Origin: Pandoraea anapnoica
Lineage (GTDB): Bacteria > Pseudomonadota > Gammaproteobacteria > Burkholderiales > Burkholderiaceae
Assembly (NCBI RefSeq): GCF_902459765.1
Contig: NZ_CABPSP010000012.1
Coordinates: 1-64,000 of the forward strand
Direction of reading: 5' to 3'
DNA length: 64,000 bases
Each line of letters starts with the position of its first letter. Position 1 is the first letter of the stretch. This document shows, piece after piece, positions 51,601 to 60,078 of this stretch. The notes beneath the pieces are model-generated. The model was given only the letters and a program-made list of their open reading frames with translations, had not been told where the DNA came from and ran no database searches. The position numbers and the translations under genes are program-made.

Positions 51601-52803
51601 GCCGACGCGCGTGAGCTGACCGGCGTCATGCTCAAGTCGAGCGACTTCAAGCTCGAAATGCTTCCGGCACACTTGTCGATGAACTTCAAGGTGATCGACG
51701 AGCACGGCCGTCAGCTCGGCATGGGACGCAATCTGGCGCAACTGCGGGCCGAACTCGGCCAGCAGGCCCAACGCACGTTCCAGCAAATCGCAGCCAATAG
51801 TGGCGCGACGCCCACGGGCAACGTTGCCGCCGAGCCGCAAGCGGGCGGGTCGTCGAAGGGCGGACAGGCGTCCGAAGCGGGCAAGGCAGGCAAGTCGGGT
51901 GGCAAGTCGCCGGTGCAAGGCGCTGCCCCGGCCGCCGCCGTCGAACCCGGCCGCTACGACAATCTCACGACCTGGAGCTTCGGCGAGTTGCCGGAGATGC
52001 TGGAAATTCGTCGGGGCGGGCAGACGCTGTTCGGCTACCCGGCGCTGGTCGACCGTGGCGACCATTGCGATCTCGAAGTGTTCGACGATCCGGACGAGGC
52101 GCAACGCCAGCATCGCGCCGGGCTGCGACGTCTCTTCGCCATTCAGTTGCGTGAGCAGGTGAAGTATCTCGAGAAGAACATCCCCGGCTTGCAGCAGATG
52201 GCGATGCAGTACATGGGGCTGGGGACGCAGGAAGAACTGCGCGACCAGATCGTTGATCTGTCGCTGGAGCGGGCCTGCCTGCAACTGCCGTGGCCGGGAG
52301 ATAACGCGTCGTTCGTCGCGCGTAAGGACGAAGGGCGGGGCCGTCTGACGTTGCTCGCGCAGGAAATTGCCCGGCTCGCTGGACAGATCCTCACGGAGTA
52401 CGCCGCGCTCCAGAAGAAGCTGACGCAGGCCAAGCCGTTCGCGCAGGCGCACGCCGATATGACGGCGCAGTTGCAACGTCTGATCGGGAAGCGTTTTCTC
52501 ATCGACACGCCATATGCGCAGTTGGCGCACTTCCCGCGTTATCTGAAGGCGATGGCCGGGCGCATCGACAAGCTCAAGGCCGATCCGACGCGCGACGCCC
52601 GTGCCATGAGCGAACTCGGGCCGCTGCTTCAGAACTGGCAGCGGGCGACCTCGCAACGCCGGGACTCGCACGACGCGCGGCTCGATGAGTTTCGCTGGCT
52701 GCTCGAAGAGCTGCGGGTGTCGCTCTTCGCGCAGGAGTTGCGCACGCCCATGCCGGTGTCGGTCAAACGTCTGCACAAGGTCTGGGAAGCGTTGCAGCGC
52801 TGA
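48694..52803 (+). CDS. hrpA: ATP-dependent RNA helicase HrpA
   Basis: A 1369-aa DEAH-box helicase that resolves stalled ribosomes and processes RNA. An N-terminal basic, disordered leader (1-75) is followed by RecA1 with GETGSGKTTQ, DEAH (IIDEAHERS) and ITSATID, RecA2 with NVAETSLTVPGI and QRAGRCGRV, the helicase-associated domain, an OB fold, and the long HrpA C-terminal region. An Ala/Gly-rich insertion (about 1035-1085) interrupts the C-terminal part. Length is near that of E. coli HrpA. It is divergent from argA and followed by a terminator. Confidence 0.95.
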   Translation: MASDERNRQSKPPKPKVTAPGQTRAQTTGTAQTHNLKNPGKPAGPRLSPADRAARDAERLAARQAAANRVPEIQFPEALPVSGRREEIARAIADHQVVIVSGETGSGKTTQLPKICLELGRGLGAGGTGLIGHTQPRRIAASATARRIADELNTPLGEIVGFKVRFNDTLSNGASVKLMTDGILLAETQTDPLLRAYDTLIIDEAHERSLNIDFLLGYLKQLLPRRPDLKVIITSATIDADRFARHFGTGEGETLRPAPVIEVSGRLYPVEVRYRPIQDDARIANAEGREGSRASARDRERDLMDGIVDAVDELCREGSGDVLVFLPGEREIREAAESLRKHHPPHTEILPLFARLSATDQERVFKPSNARRIVLATNVAETSLTVPGIRYVVDAGTARVKRYSYRNKVEQLQIESISQAAANQRAGRCGRVADGICIRLYDEADFQSRARFTDPEILRSSLAAVILRMQSLRLAKVEEFPFIEPPPGRAVADGYQLLNELGAVDDTNQLTPLGRELARLPLDPRVGRMILAARDQQSLREVLIIASGLAVQDPRERPIEAQDAADNAHKKFADEKSEFLSWIKIWKWFEEAIAHKKSNRLLAQACRENFLSQLRLREWRDVHSQLLTVVREQGWRLNESEATYEQVHLALLAGLLGNIGCKADDDPHFLGAHGIKFHIWPGSSLVKKAGRWVMAGELVETSRLYARCIARIEPEWIERVGKHLVKTSLSDAHWEKKPAQVTAYERGTLYGLTIYARRRMNFGPRDPRRAREIFLRSALVEGEWETKLPFFAHNRKLIADIEQLEHKSRRQDVLVDDELIYAFYDAHVPADLYDGASFEHWYRETAKGSPKLLYLIRDDLMRHEAAGVTTDLFPKKTVIAGVEMALTYHFEPGSPRDGVTLAVPLYALNQVDARRCEWLVPGMLKEKAHLLMKSLPQKLRRHFVPLPEYATGFLDRATFGQGALLDALMADARELTGVMLKSSDFKLEMLPAHLSMNFKVIDEHGRQLGMGRNLAQLRAELGQQAQRTFQQIAANSGATPTGNVAAEPQAGGSSKGGQASEAGKAGKSGGKSPVQGAAPAAAVEPGRYDNLTTWSFGELPEMLEIRRGGQTLFGYPALVDRGDHCDLEVFDDPDEAQRQHRAGLRRLFAIQLREQVKYLEKNIPGLQQMAMQYMGLGTQEELRDQIVDLSLERACLQLPWPGDNASFVARKDEGRGRLTLLAQEIARLAGQILTEYAALQKKLTQAKPFAQAHADMTAQLQRLIGKRFLIDTPYAQLAHFPRYLKAMAGRIDKLKADPTRDARAMSELGPLLQNWQRATSQRRDSHDARLDEFRWLLEELRVSLFAQELRTPMPVSVKRLHKVWEALQR

Positions 52804-52826
52804 GGGCTGTGTGACGAGGGCATTCG

Positions 52827-52861
52827 ATGGCGTCCGGCAGTTTTGCCGGACGCCATTTTTG
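52827..52861 (+). terminator. Intrinsic terminator after hrpA
   Basis: A perfect 13-bp stem ATGGCGTCCGGCA / TGCCGGACGCCAT with a 4-base loop is followed by five T. Confidence 0.95.
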
Positions 52862-53020
52862 TATCCAATCTTCGCGACAGTTTGCGGTAGTTTGCGTTGT
52901 GTCATGAAGTGTTGGAATTGTGTTTCGCCTGATCAAAAAAGTCCGCAGGATGCGGGTCGGCAGGGCGTTCCCGGCCTACAATAGCGGGACTTTTCCGAGC
53001 GATTTTCGAGAGACTCCGTA

Positions 53021-54016
53021 ATGCGCAAACTTCTGATCGCTGCCAGTCTGGCGGCTTCCTTCGGTCTGGCGGCGCTGGCCGGTCCCGTGCGGGCTGCAAC
53101 GCCGACGCCCGACAACGTCGTGGTTGTGCTCAATTCGGCCGACGCAAGCGTCAGCCTGATCGACAAGGCCACGCAGAAGGTCATTCAGACGTTCCCGGTC
53201 GGCAAAGAGCCGCATCACCTGATGGCCACGCCGGACAACCAGTCGCTCATCGTTGCCAACTCGGTCGGCAACAATCTCGTCTTCCTCGACCCGAAGACGG
53301 GGCAGATTCAGCGCAAGATCGAGAACATCGAAGATCCGTACCAGATCGGCTTTTCGCCGGACAAGAAGTGGTTCGTGGCGAACGCGCTGCGTCTGGACCG
53401 GGTGGACGTCTATCGCTTCGACGGCAAGAACCTGAGCGTGGCGCAGCGTATTCCCATCAAGAAGATGCCGAGCCACCTGGTGTTCACGCAGGACAGCAAG
53501 CTCGTCTTCATCTCGTTGCAGGAATCGAACGAAGTCGCCGCCATCGATCTGGCGACCCAGAAGGTGATCTGGAAGATGAAGGTCGGCGATAGCCCGGCCG
53601 GTGTGTGGCTCACGCCGAACGACAAGTACCTGCTCGTGGGCATGACCGGTGCGGACTACGCTGCGGTGGTTGACTGGCGCAACCAGAAGGTCGTGAAGAC
53701 GATTCCGACGGGCAAGGGCGCGCACAACTTCCGGTCGCTCGCCGACGGAAAGCACGTGCTGATCTCGAACCGCGTGTCGAGCACGATCAGCATCATCGAT
53801 CAGGACTCGCTGACCAACGTCGGCAACATCACCGGGCTGCTGCCGGGGCCGGACGATATGGAACTGACCGCCGACAAGAAGCAGCTTTGGGTGACGTTCC
53901 GCTGGGCGCGCAAGGTCGGCATCATCGATCTGGCGTCGCGCAAGCTGATCAACACCATTCCGGTCGGACGCTCGCCCCACGGGATCTATTTCTACGACCG
54001 CGCGCCGGTGCTGTAA
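53021..54016 (+). CDS. Periplasmic beta-propeller protein, YncE/YVTN type
   Basis: A 331-aa protein with a Sec signal peptide (1-26, cleavage near VRA-ATP) and about seven repeats of the form V-x-x-ID-x-x-T-x-K-V-x-x-x-I-x-V-G, typical of YVTN-family seven-bladed propellers. Such proteins are periplasmic and bind ligands or DNA; YncE in E. coli is iron-linked. No catalytic motif is seen. Stand-alone, with the hrpA terminator 160 bp upstream. Confidence 0.88.
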   Translation: MRKLLIAASLAASFGLAALAGPVRAATPTPDNVVVVLNSADASVSLIDKATQKVIQTFPVGKEPHHLMATPDNQSLIVANSVGNNLVFLDPKTGQIQRKIENIEDPYQIGFSPDKKWFVANALRLDRVDVYRFDGKNLSVAQRIPIKKMPSHLVFTQDSKLVFISLQESNEVAAIDLATQKVIWKMKVGDSPAGVWLTPNDKYLLVGMTGADYAAVVDWRNQKVVKTIPTGKGAHNFRSLADGKHVLISNRVSSTISIIDQDSLTNVGNITGLLPGPDDMELTADKKQLWVTFRWARKVGIIDLASRKLINTIPVGRSPHGIYFYDRAPVL

Positions 54017-54092
54017 CATCAAGACCTTACTTTCCAAGGCCTGACCGTCCGGGCGTCGCTCAGACACCCGGACCGGTTCGTACCGCAACTGC

Positions 54093-55019
54093 ATGAACGA
54101 TATACTTCGCGCGCTTGGCCGCGCGCTCGTGAGCCTGCTGCATCCCCGCATGCTGTGGCTCACCGCAATGCCCTTCATCGTCTCCGGTCTTCTCTGGGGC
54201 GCCGTGATCTGGTTCGGATGGGAACCGTTCACCGATTTCCTTCGCGTCTGGCTCGAACAGTGGGAATTCACGCAGTGGATTTACCGCTTCTTTGGCTATT
54301 TCGGCGTCGACAGCGTGCGCATGGCGCTCGCGCCGTTCATTCTCGTTGCGCTGCTCGTCCCGCTGATTGTCGTCACCGCACTGCTGCTCATTGCCGGATG
54401 GTCGATGCCCGCGGTGCTGCGTCATCTCTCGCGGCGGCATTTCATTCATCTTGAGGCGCGTCAGGGCGGCTCGTTCTGGGGCAGCCTCGGGCAATCGCTC
54501 GGCGCGACGCTCGTCTTCCTGATTGCGGCCCTCGTTACGCTGCCGCTGTGGCTCGTACCGCCATTCTTCGCCATCGTGCCGCCATTGCTGTGGGGCTGGC
54601 TGACGTACCGCGTGATGACGTACGACGCGCTGGCGTATCACGCGAGTCCGGAGGAGCGCCGTCGGCTGGTGCGCGAGAAGCGTCTGCCGTTGCTCGTGAT
54701 CGGCGTGGCGACAGGGCTGCTCGGCTCGCTGCCGACCCTGCTGTGGGTGTCGTCCGTCGTCATGATCGTGCTGTTCCCGGTCATTGCGCTGCTCGCGATC
54801 TGGCTCTATGTAGTGATCTTCGTGTTCTCCGCGCTGTGGTTTGCCCACTATTGCCTGCGCGCACTGTCGCGCATGCGCGCTGAGGACGCGCATCGGGAAC
54901 CGACCTTCGCCGCGACCGTGCTGCCCGAGGCGGGTTCACCGCAGCCGGAGAGCGAGGATCTGCCGCCGCTGCCGCAGGGGCCGTCCGAGTCGTCGGGCTC
55001 GCCGAACGGTTCTCCCTGA
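54093..55019 (+). CDS. EI24 domain membrane protein (CysZ-like)
   Basis: A 308-aa inner-membrane protein with about five to six hydrophobic helices and a soluble Pro/Ser/Glu-rich tail (about 265-308). The N-terminal RALGRALVSLLHPRMLWLTAMPF and the later PPLLWGWLTYRVMTYDAL are typical of the EI24/CysZ family, which includes sulfate channels. Sulfate transport is not certain for this subgroup. It lies 105 bp before the CinA-like gene on the same strand. Confidence 0.85.
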   Translation: MNDILRALGRALVSLLHPRMLWLTAMPFIVSGLLWGAVIWFGWEPFTDFLRVWLEQWEFTQWIYRFFGYFGVDSVRMALAPFILVALLVPLIVVTALLLIAGWSMPAVLRHLSRRHFIHLEARQGGSFWGSLGQSLGATLVFLIAALVTLPLWLVPPFFAIVPPLLWGWLTYRVMTYDALAYHASPEERRRLVREKRLPLLVIGVATGLLGSLPTLLWVSSVVMIVLFPVIALLAIWLYVVIFVFSALWFAHYCLRALSRMRAEDAHREPTFAATVLPEAGSPQPESEDLPPLPQGPSESSGSPNGSP

Positions 55020-55124
55020 AAGTGGCACAATCGTCACACTGCGCGCTGCCGCCGGGCAGCGCCGCACTATCACCCGGGGCACCCGGGGCCCCCACGGTCT
55101 GACGACAAGAGAAAAGGAAGCATC

Positions 55125-55964
55125 ATGGCGGTCGGCATCATCATCATCGGCGACGAGATTCTCTCGGGACGCCGTCACGACAAGCATCTGCCCAAGTTCA
55201 TCGAATTGCTCGCCGAGCGCGGCATGCAGCTCGGCTGGGCAGAGTATGTGGGCGACGATCCGGCGCGTATTACCGCCACGCTGCGCCGTACGTTCGCGAG
55301 CGACGATATCGTCTTCGTGACGGGCGGCATCGGCGCCACGCCGGACGATCACACGCGCCAATGCGCGGCGGCGGCGCTCAACGTGCCGCTGGTGCTCACG
55401 CCGGAAGCCGAGGCGTTGATCATGGAGCGCATCGCCGACACGAGCCCGGACGGCCGCGCCGACATGACGCAGGCCGACAATCGTCATCGTCTGAAGATGG
55501 GCGAATTTCCGGTTGGCGCGCGCATACTGCCCAATCCGTACAACAAGATTCCGGGGTTCTCCGTCGAGCAACACCACTTCATGCCCGGTTTCCCGGTGAT
55601 GGCGTGGCCGATGATGGCATGGGCGCTCGACACGTATTACGCTGATCTGCATCACCTGACGAAACACACCGAACGCTCGGTGCTGGTCTTCGGACTGGCC
55701 GAATCGACGCTCACGCCGCTCATGGAAGCCATTGAGGCCGAGTACGACGGCATCAAGGTGTTCAGCCTGCCGAGCGTGGGCGACGCCGAGCGCGGCGCGA
55801 TCTATGCGCGTCGCCACATCGATCTCGGCGTGAAGGGCGACCCGTCGCTGGTCGGCGCAGCTTTCGAGCGTCTGATCGCCGGTGTGAAGGCGCTCGGTGG
55901 CGAGTTCATCCACCCCGCCGAGGCGGTGGCGTTGCCGGAGGGCACGGTGCCGTCCGCCAAGTGA
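55125..55964 (+). CDS. Molybdopterin-binding, CinA N-terminal-like protein
   Basis: A 279-aa protein with one MoCF-biosynthesis fold (GDEILSGRRHDKHLPKF, VTGGIGATPDDHTRQ) as in the N-terminal half of CinA. The amidase (PncC) half is absent. CinA-type N-terminal domains hydrolyse ADP-ribose or pyridine nucleotide damage products, so a nucleotide salvage role is possible. The ATG at 55125 is preceded by aaaggaag (AAGGA, 9-base spacer). A bidirectional terminator follows. Confidence 0.88.
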   Translation: MAVGIIIIGDEILSGRRHDKHLPKFIELLAERGMQLGWAEYVGDDPARITATLRRTFASDDIVFVTGGIGATPDDHTRQCAAAALNVPLVLTPEAEALIMERIADTSPDGRADMTQADNRHRLKMGEFPVGARILPNPYNKIPGFSVEQHHFMPGFPVMAWPMMAWALDTYYADLHHLTKHTERSVLVFGLAESTLTPLMEAIEAEYDGIKVFSLPSVGDAERGAIYARRHIDLGVKGDPSLVGAAFERLIAGVKALGGEFIHPAEAVALPEGTVPSAK

Positions 55965-56018
55965 TGGCGGTGCGCTGAGGGTGTCTGATGGACGTCTGAC
56001 AAACGCCCGATAAACGCC

Positions 56019-56054
56019 AAAACGGCGCTTGCCTTCGCGGGCAAGCGCCGTTTT
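56019..56054. terminator. Bidirectional intrinsic terminator
   Basis: A perfect 15-bp stem AAAACGGCGCTTGCC / GGCAAGCGCCGTTTT lies between the convergent CinA-like gene and the quinone reductase gene. A and T runs on both sides allow use in either direction. Confidence 0.9.
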
Positions 56055-56114
56055 CGTTTGCGCGGTGTCCTGACGGGAGTGGTCCGCCGCGTGGCATGAC
56101 GCCCGGCGCTCGCG

Positions 56115-57131
56115 TCAGAACCCGGCTAGTACCAGCTTGCCGATGGTGCGTCCGCCTTCGAGTTGCGCGTGGGCGCGCCGCAGGTTCGTGGCGTTGATCG
56201 GACCGATGACCTGGCCGACCGTTGTGCGCAGCGTGCCCGAGTCCACCAGACGGGCGACTTCGGTCAGCAGCTTGTGCTGCGCAATCATGTCCGGCGTCTC
56301 GTACATGGCGCGCGTGAACATGAACTCCCAGACGAACGTGGCGCTCTTGCTCTTGAGCAGGCCGATTTCCAGCGGCCCGGCGTTCTCCACGATCGAGCAG
56401 ATCTTGCCTTGCGGTGCGACGGCTTCGGCCATCGCCGGGAAGTGCGTATCGGTGTCGTTCAGGCACAGTACGAAGTCGACTTGCGTCAGGCCGATCGCTT
56501 TGAGCTGAGTCGGCATGTCCTGATAGTGGTCGATGACGTGTTGCGCGCCGAGCTGACGGCACCAGTCGTCCGACTCCGGGCGCGAGGCCGTGGCGACGAC
56601 GTTGAGCTTGGCCAGACGTCGCGCGAGCTGAATCGCGATGGAACCCACGCCACCGGCGCCACCAACGATCAGGATCGACTTACCTTCGTCGCTGCCGTCG
56701 GGTGCGACACCGAGGCGGTCGAACAGGGCTTCCCAAGCGGTGATCGTCGTGAGCGGCAGGGCAGCGGCGTTCGCGAAGTCGAGCGAGGCGGGCATATGGC
56801 CTGTGATCCGTTCGTCCACCAGATGAAACTCGCTGTTCGCACCGGGGCGCGTGATGCTGCCAGCGTAGTACACGGGATCGCCGACCTTGAAGAGCGTGAC
56901 GTCGGGGCCGACGGCCGCGACCGTGCCTGCGGCGTCCCAGCCCAGCACGCGTGGACTCGCTTCGACCTTGTCCTTTGGGGCGCGCACCTTGGTGTCGACC
57001 GGATTCACGGAAATGGCTTCGACCTTGATCAGCAGATCGCGCCCGGACGGGGTCGGCGTGGGCAGTTCAACGTCTTCAAGCGACTTCGGGTCGTCGATCG
57101 GCAGATATCGGGTCAGTGCAATGGCTTTCAT
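56115..57131 (-). CDS. Zinc-type alcohol dehydrogenase/quinone oxidoreductase
   Basis: A 338-aa MDR-superfamily protein. It begins MKAIALTRYLPIDDPKSL, typical of the YogA/ZADH subfamily, with the GroES-like part (NPVDTKVRAP, LGWDAAGTVAAVG) and a Rossmann part with GGAGGVGS. The catalytic zinc Cys is absent, so NADPH-dependent quinone or enone reduction is expected. ATG 57131 has AGGAG 7 bases upstream. It is divergent from a LysR gene that probably controls it. Confidence 0.92.
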   Translation of the reverse strand: MKAIALTRYLPIDDPKSLEDVELPTPTPSGRDLLIKVEAISVNPVDTKVRAPKDKVEASPRVLGWDAAGTVAAVGPDVTLFKVGDPVYYAGSITRPGANSEFHLVDERITGHMPASLDFANAAALPLTTITAWEALFDRLGVAPDGSDEGKSILIVGGAGGVGSIAIQLARRLAKLNVVATASRPESDDWCRQLGAQHVIDHYQDMPTQLKAIGLTQVDFVLCLNDTDTHFPAMAEAVAPQGKICSIVENAGPLEIGLLKSKSATFVWEFMFTRAMYETPDMIAQHKLLTEVARLVDSGTLRTTVGQVIGPINATNLRRAHAQLEGGRTIGKLVLAGF

Positions 57132-57271
57132 CGTTTTCTCCTGAAAGTGGGATGCGACGCCTGCGTGGGGTGATTTGGCGACGCACCGGATGCGATAGCG
57201 AGAGACTACGGCTAGTCGATTGCTTTGATAATTCGGATAATGCGGAAAAGATTTTTTGGAAAATCCATCAA

Positions 57272-58192
57272 ATGGCATTGGACCTCGATACCGTAGCGTT
57301 GTTCGTTCGGGTCGCCGCGCTAGGGAATGTGTCGGCGGCGGGGCGCGAGCGGGGGCTGTCACCGGCGACGGCCAGCACACGGCTTGTGCAACTCGAAGGC
57401 GTGCTGGGTGCCCGGCTGTTGCACCGTACGACACGGCGCGTGGCGTTGACGCAGGAGGGGGAGGTATTCCTCGCGCAGGCGCAGACGTTGCTCGCGGCGG
57501 AGGCGCAGGCGCTGGCGAGCGTCGGGCAGGGATTCGCCGCGCCGCAGGGCCTGTTACGGGTGTCGTGTTCTTCGTCGTTTGCGCGTCAGCATATTTCGCC
57601 CGCGTTGCCCGAGTTTCTTGCCCGCTATCCCGGCATTTCGCTGGATTTTCGATTGACGGACCGTGTCGTCGATCTGCTGGAAGAGGGCGTCGATATGGCG
57701 ATTCGCGTTGGGGCGTTGCGCGATTCGACCCTGATCGCTCGGAAGCTCGCGGCCAATCGGCGCACGCTGTGCGCGTCGCCCGCGTATCTCGCGGCGCATG
57801 GCGCACCCAAGCATCCCGGCGATCTCGCGCAGCACGAGTGTCTGACGCTCGGCGACCAGCGCGACTGGCGGTTTGTGACGCCGGGTGGCCCGATGAACGT
57901 GCGCGTGTCCGGGCGACTGGTGTCGGATAACGGAGAGGTGCTGCGTGACGCCGTGCTGGCAGGGTTGGGCATTGCGCTGAAGTCGACGTGGGATGTTGCG
58001 GCTTACTTGCAGCGGGGAGAGCTGGTGCCGGTGTTGCCGGCGTATCCGCTCGCGGAGGAGGTCGCCATCTGGGCCGTCTATCCGAGCCGGGTATTTGTGC
58101 CGCCCAAGACGCAGGCGATGATCGAATTCCTGCAGGCGCGCTTTAGCCCGGTGCCGTATTGGGAGGCGCAGTGGCCGACGGTGGCGGATTAA
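57272..58192 (+). CDS. LysR-family transcriptional regulator
   Basis: A 306-aa LysR protein with helix-turn-helix (NVSAAGRERGLSPATASTRLVQLEGVLGARLLHRTTRRV) and an effector domain (DFRLTDRVVDLLEEGVDMAIRVGAL). It belongs to the group often found divergent from quinone reductases and dehydrogenases, exactly as here (140-bp shared region containing AT-rich gataattcggataatg). Activation by a quinone-type or aromatic effector is plausible. Confidence 0.92.
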   Translation: MALDLDTVALFVRVAALGNVSAAGRERGLSPATASTRLVQLEGVLGARLLHRTTRRVALTQEGEVFLAQAQTLLAAEAQALASVGQGFAAPQGLLRVSCSSSFARQHISPALPEFLARYPGISLDFRLTDRVVDLLEEGVDMAIRVGALRDSTLIARKLAANRRTLCASPAYLAAHGAPKHPGDLAQHECLTLGDQRDWRFVTPGGPMNVRVSGRLVSDNGEVLRDAVLAGLGIALKSTWDVAAYLQRGELVPVLPAYPLAEEVAIWAVYPSRVFVPPKTQAMIEFLQARFSPVPYWEAQWPTVAD

Positions 58193-58249
58193 GGTCGGCG
58201 AGGACTGGCTAGCGTTGACGAGCGCTGACGAGTACTAATTTAGGCCTGC

Positions 58250-58684
58250 TCAATGGAGACGATGCGTCCTCGGCAACTGCGAGCCGGTGTCCTCGTGGCC
58301 GATGGCCGGGCTGGCGTGATGCAGTACCAGACGCCAGCCGTCTGCTTCTTTCAGATAGACGTTCGTGGCGAGCACGAACGCGAAGCGCGCTTCCGGGTGA
58401 CGCTCGACCTGAATCTGCTCAAGAACGTTGTGAACGGCGCACAACGGGTTGTGGGCCACTTGAAGTTGATTCGCCGTTACGTGCAAGCCACCTTTGGCGA
58501 GGACTTCCCGCCAGCTTGCTCTGACCGCCGCCGGGCCGACGTGCCGTGGCCCCGCAGGGTGAATGCACACGACTTCCTCGTCTTCCGACCAGACATCCAT
58601 CAGCAAGTCCGTATCGCCAGCGCGCAGCGCTTCGTAGAACGCGTGTTCGGCGTCTTCAGGACTGAGAAATATGGCAGCGGGCAT
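58250..58684 (-). CDS. NTF2/SnoaL-like protein
   Basis: A 144-aa cone-fold protein. FLSPEDAEHAFYEALRAGDTDLLMDVWSEDEEVVCIHPAG is the typical DUF4440/SnoaL-like opening, with RASWREVLAKG and a final LVLHHASP strand. ATG 58684 is chosen because GGAGGA lies 7 bases upstream; the earlier starts at 58699 and 58708 lack such a site. The role is not known; members bind small hydrophobic ligands. Confidence 0.82.
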   Translation of the reverse strand: MPAAIFLSPEDAEHAFYEALRAGDTDLLMDVWSEDEEVVCIHPAGPRHVGPAAVRASWREVLAKGGLHVTANQLQVAHNPLCAVHNVLEQIQVERHPEARFAFVLATNVYLKEADGWRLVLHHASPAIGHEDTGSQLPRTHRLH

Positions 58685-58993
58685 AACGGCGTCCTCCATC
58701 GGAGACAAGCGCGTGTCGTATGCGTGGTCGACCTCGACTGACAGACGGGGCGACGAACGCGCCGATTATGGAGCGTTTGCCGGGGCTTGTCGAACGTCGG
58801 TCCTTTTGATCTGGCGCAAGGCACGGGGAGCGCCCGGCCGGTAGCTTATCGGTAACGGATCAGTAGCGAATTGGCGACAGATAGGTAATGCGAGAACGTC
58901 GCGGCGCAGAGGGGGGCCAGGTTCTGTGGGGGAAGTGCTAGCGAGCCGGCGGGGGTGTGTGAGCGGGGGCGCTCCGCACCCCCGGAAGCCGGA
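58685..58993. other. Intergenic region without recognised features
   Basis: About 310 bp between the NTF2-like gene and the 3' end of the FNR gene, both on the minus strand. I see no gene, strong hairpin or clear operator in it. Confidence 0.5.
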
Positions 58994-59740
58994 TCAGCAG
59001 TCATGCACGCCGGCGAGTTCGCGCAGGGCGACGCCGTCGATGATCTTGACGTGACGTTGACGGATTTCGATCATCCCATTCTGCGCGAAACGCGAGAACA
59101 GGCGGCTGACCGTCTCCAGTTTGAGACCCAGGAAGCTGCCGATTTCCTCACGGCTCATGCGCAGCACGAACTCGTTGGCCGCGTAACCTCTTGCGGACAG
59201 GCGCTCGGAGAGATTCAGCAGGAAGACGGCGAGGCGCTCCTCGGCGCGCATCGTCCCCAGGGCGAGCAATTGCTGGTGCTCGTTGCGGATTTCCTGGCTC
59301 ATCAGGCGATGCAACTGGCGTTGCAGCGACGGCACCTGACGCGAAAGCGTCTCCAGCTCGCCGAAGCGGGCGATGCACAGTTCGCTGTCTTCGAGCGCCA
59401 CAGCGGTGCTCGGGTGATGGTTGTCGGCCACGGCGTCGAGGCCGATCAGCTCGCCCTGAAGGTGAAATCCGACGACCTGTTCACGGCCGTCGGGGGCCGT
59501 GACGCAGCTTTTGAGCGACCCGAAACGAATGCCGTAGATGGCGGTGAGGTCATCGTTGGCGTGATAGAGCACTTCGCCCTTCTTGAGGCGGCGGCGCTCG
59601 CTCACGAGTGCGTCCAGTCGTTCCAGCTCCGGCTCAGGGATGCCGACGGGCAGGCAGAACTGCCCCAGCGAGCACGTGGAACAACGAGGCTGGGCAACCG
59701 GAATGGGGTTGCCGGGAATGCGACCGATGTCGGTGGTCAT
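58994..59740 (-). CDS. fnr: FNR-type oxygen-sensing regulator
   Basis: A 248-aa CRP/FNR regulator. The [4Fe-4S] ligands are all present at the E. coli FNR positions: Cys20, Cys23, Cys29 and Cys122. The cNMP-like barrel is followed by the dimer helix and a helix-turn-helix (EEIGSFLGLKLETVSRLFSRF) with the FNR-specific E-x-x-S-R recognition residues. It should activate anaerobic genes at TTGAT-N4-ATCAA sites. No such site is seen in its own upstream region. Confidence 0.96.
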   Translation of the reverse strand: MTTDIGRIPGNPIPVAQPRCSTCSLGQFCLPVGIPEPELERLDALVSERRRLKKGEVLYHANDDLTAIYGIRFGSLKSCVTAPDGREQVVGFHLQGELIGLDAVADNHHPSTAVALEDSELCIARFGELETLSRQVPSLQRQLHRLMSQEIRNEHQQLLALGTMRAEERLAVFLLNLSERLSARGYAANEFVLRMSREEIGSFLGLKLETVSRLFSRFAQNGMIEIRQRHVKIIDGVALRELAGVHDC

Positions 59741-60078
59741 GGAGGCCCCTGAAGTTATTTCGAGAGTTTACCATGAGGCGTCGACCCGTCGTTTCGCTGG
59801 TCGGGACGACCGGGTTTGTGACGGCGCTTTACGGGCGTGGATGTTTCAGTAATAATTGCGCACATACCGGACGTCCGTCTTGCCGTACTATCGGCGTGGG
59901 CGTTTTCCCGGCAGGTCGTTTCGAAGCATTCTGGTCGCGCCGCCGTCACTACGACCGAACACAATAGGGCGCGCGCTTATGCGAAACGGTAGTCTTCCAT
60001 CGACGACCGTTTTCTGGTTCCAAGCATCCATTTATTCCTGATACCGGGTTGCCATGCCCCCGGTCTGCTTAGTCGCAC
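59741..60078. other. Intergenic region between fnr and scpB
   Basis: A 338-bp divergent region. A 10-bp palindrome CGGACGTCCG lies at 59868-59877. I find no FNR-type TTGAT-N4-ATCAA site and no convincing gene. Confidence 0.5.

Noticed and set aside
48643-52905. Open frame of 1420 codons on the minus strand
   Set aside because: It is the antisense of hrpA, which has all DEAH-helicase motifs. The minus frame is Arg/Ala/Leu/Val-rich low complexity typical of GC-rich antisense frames.
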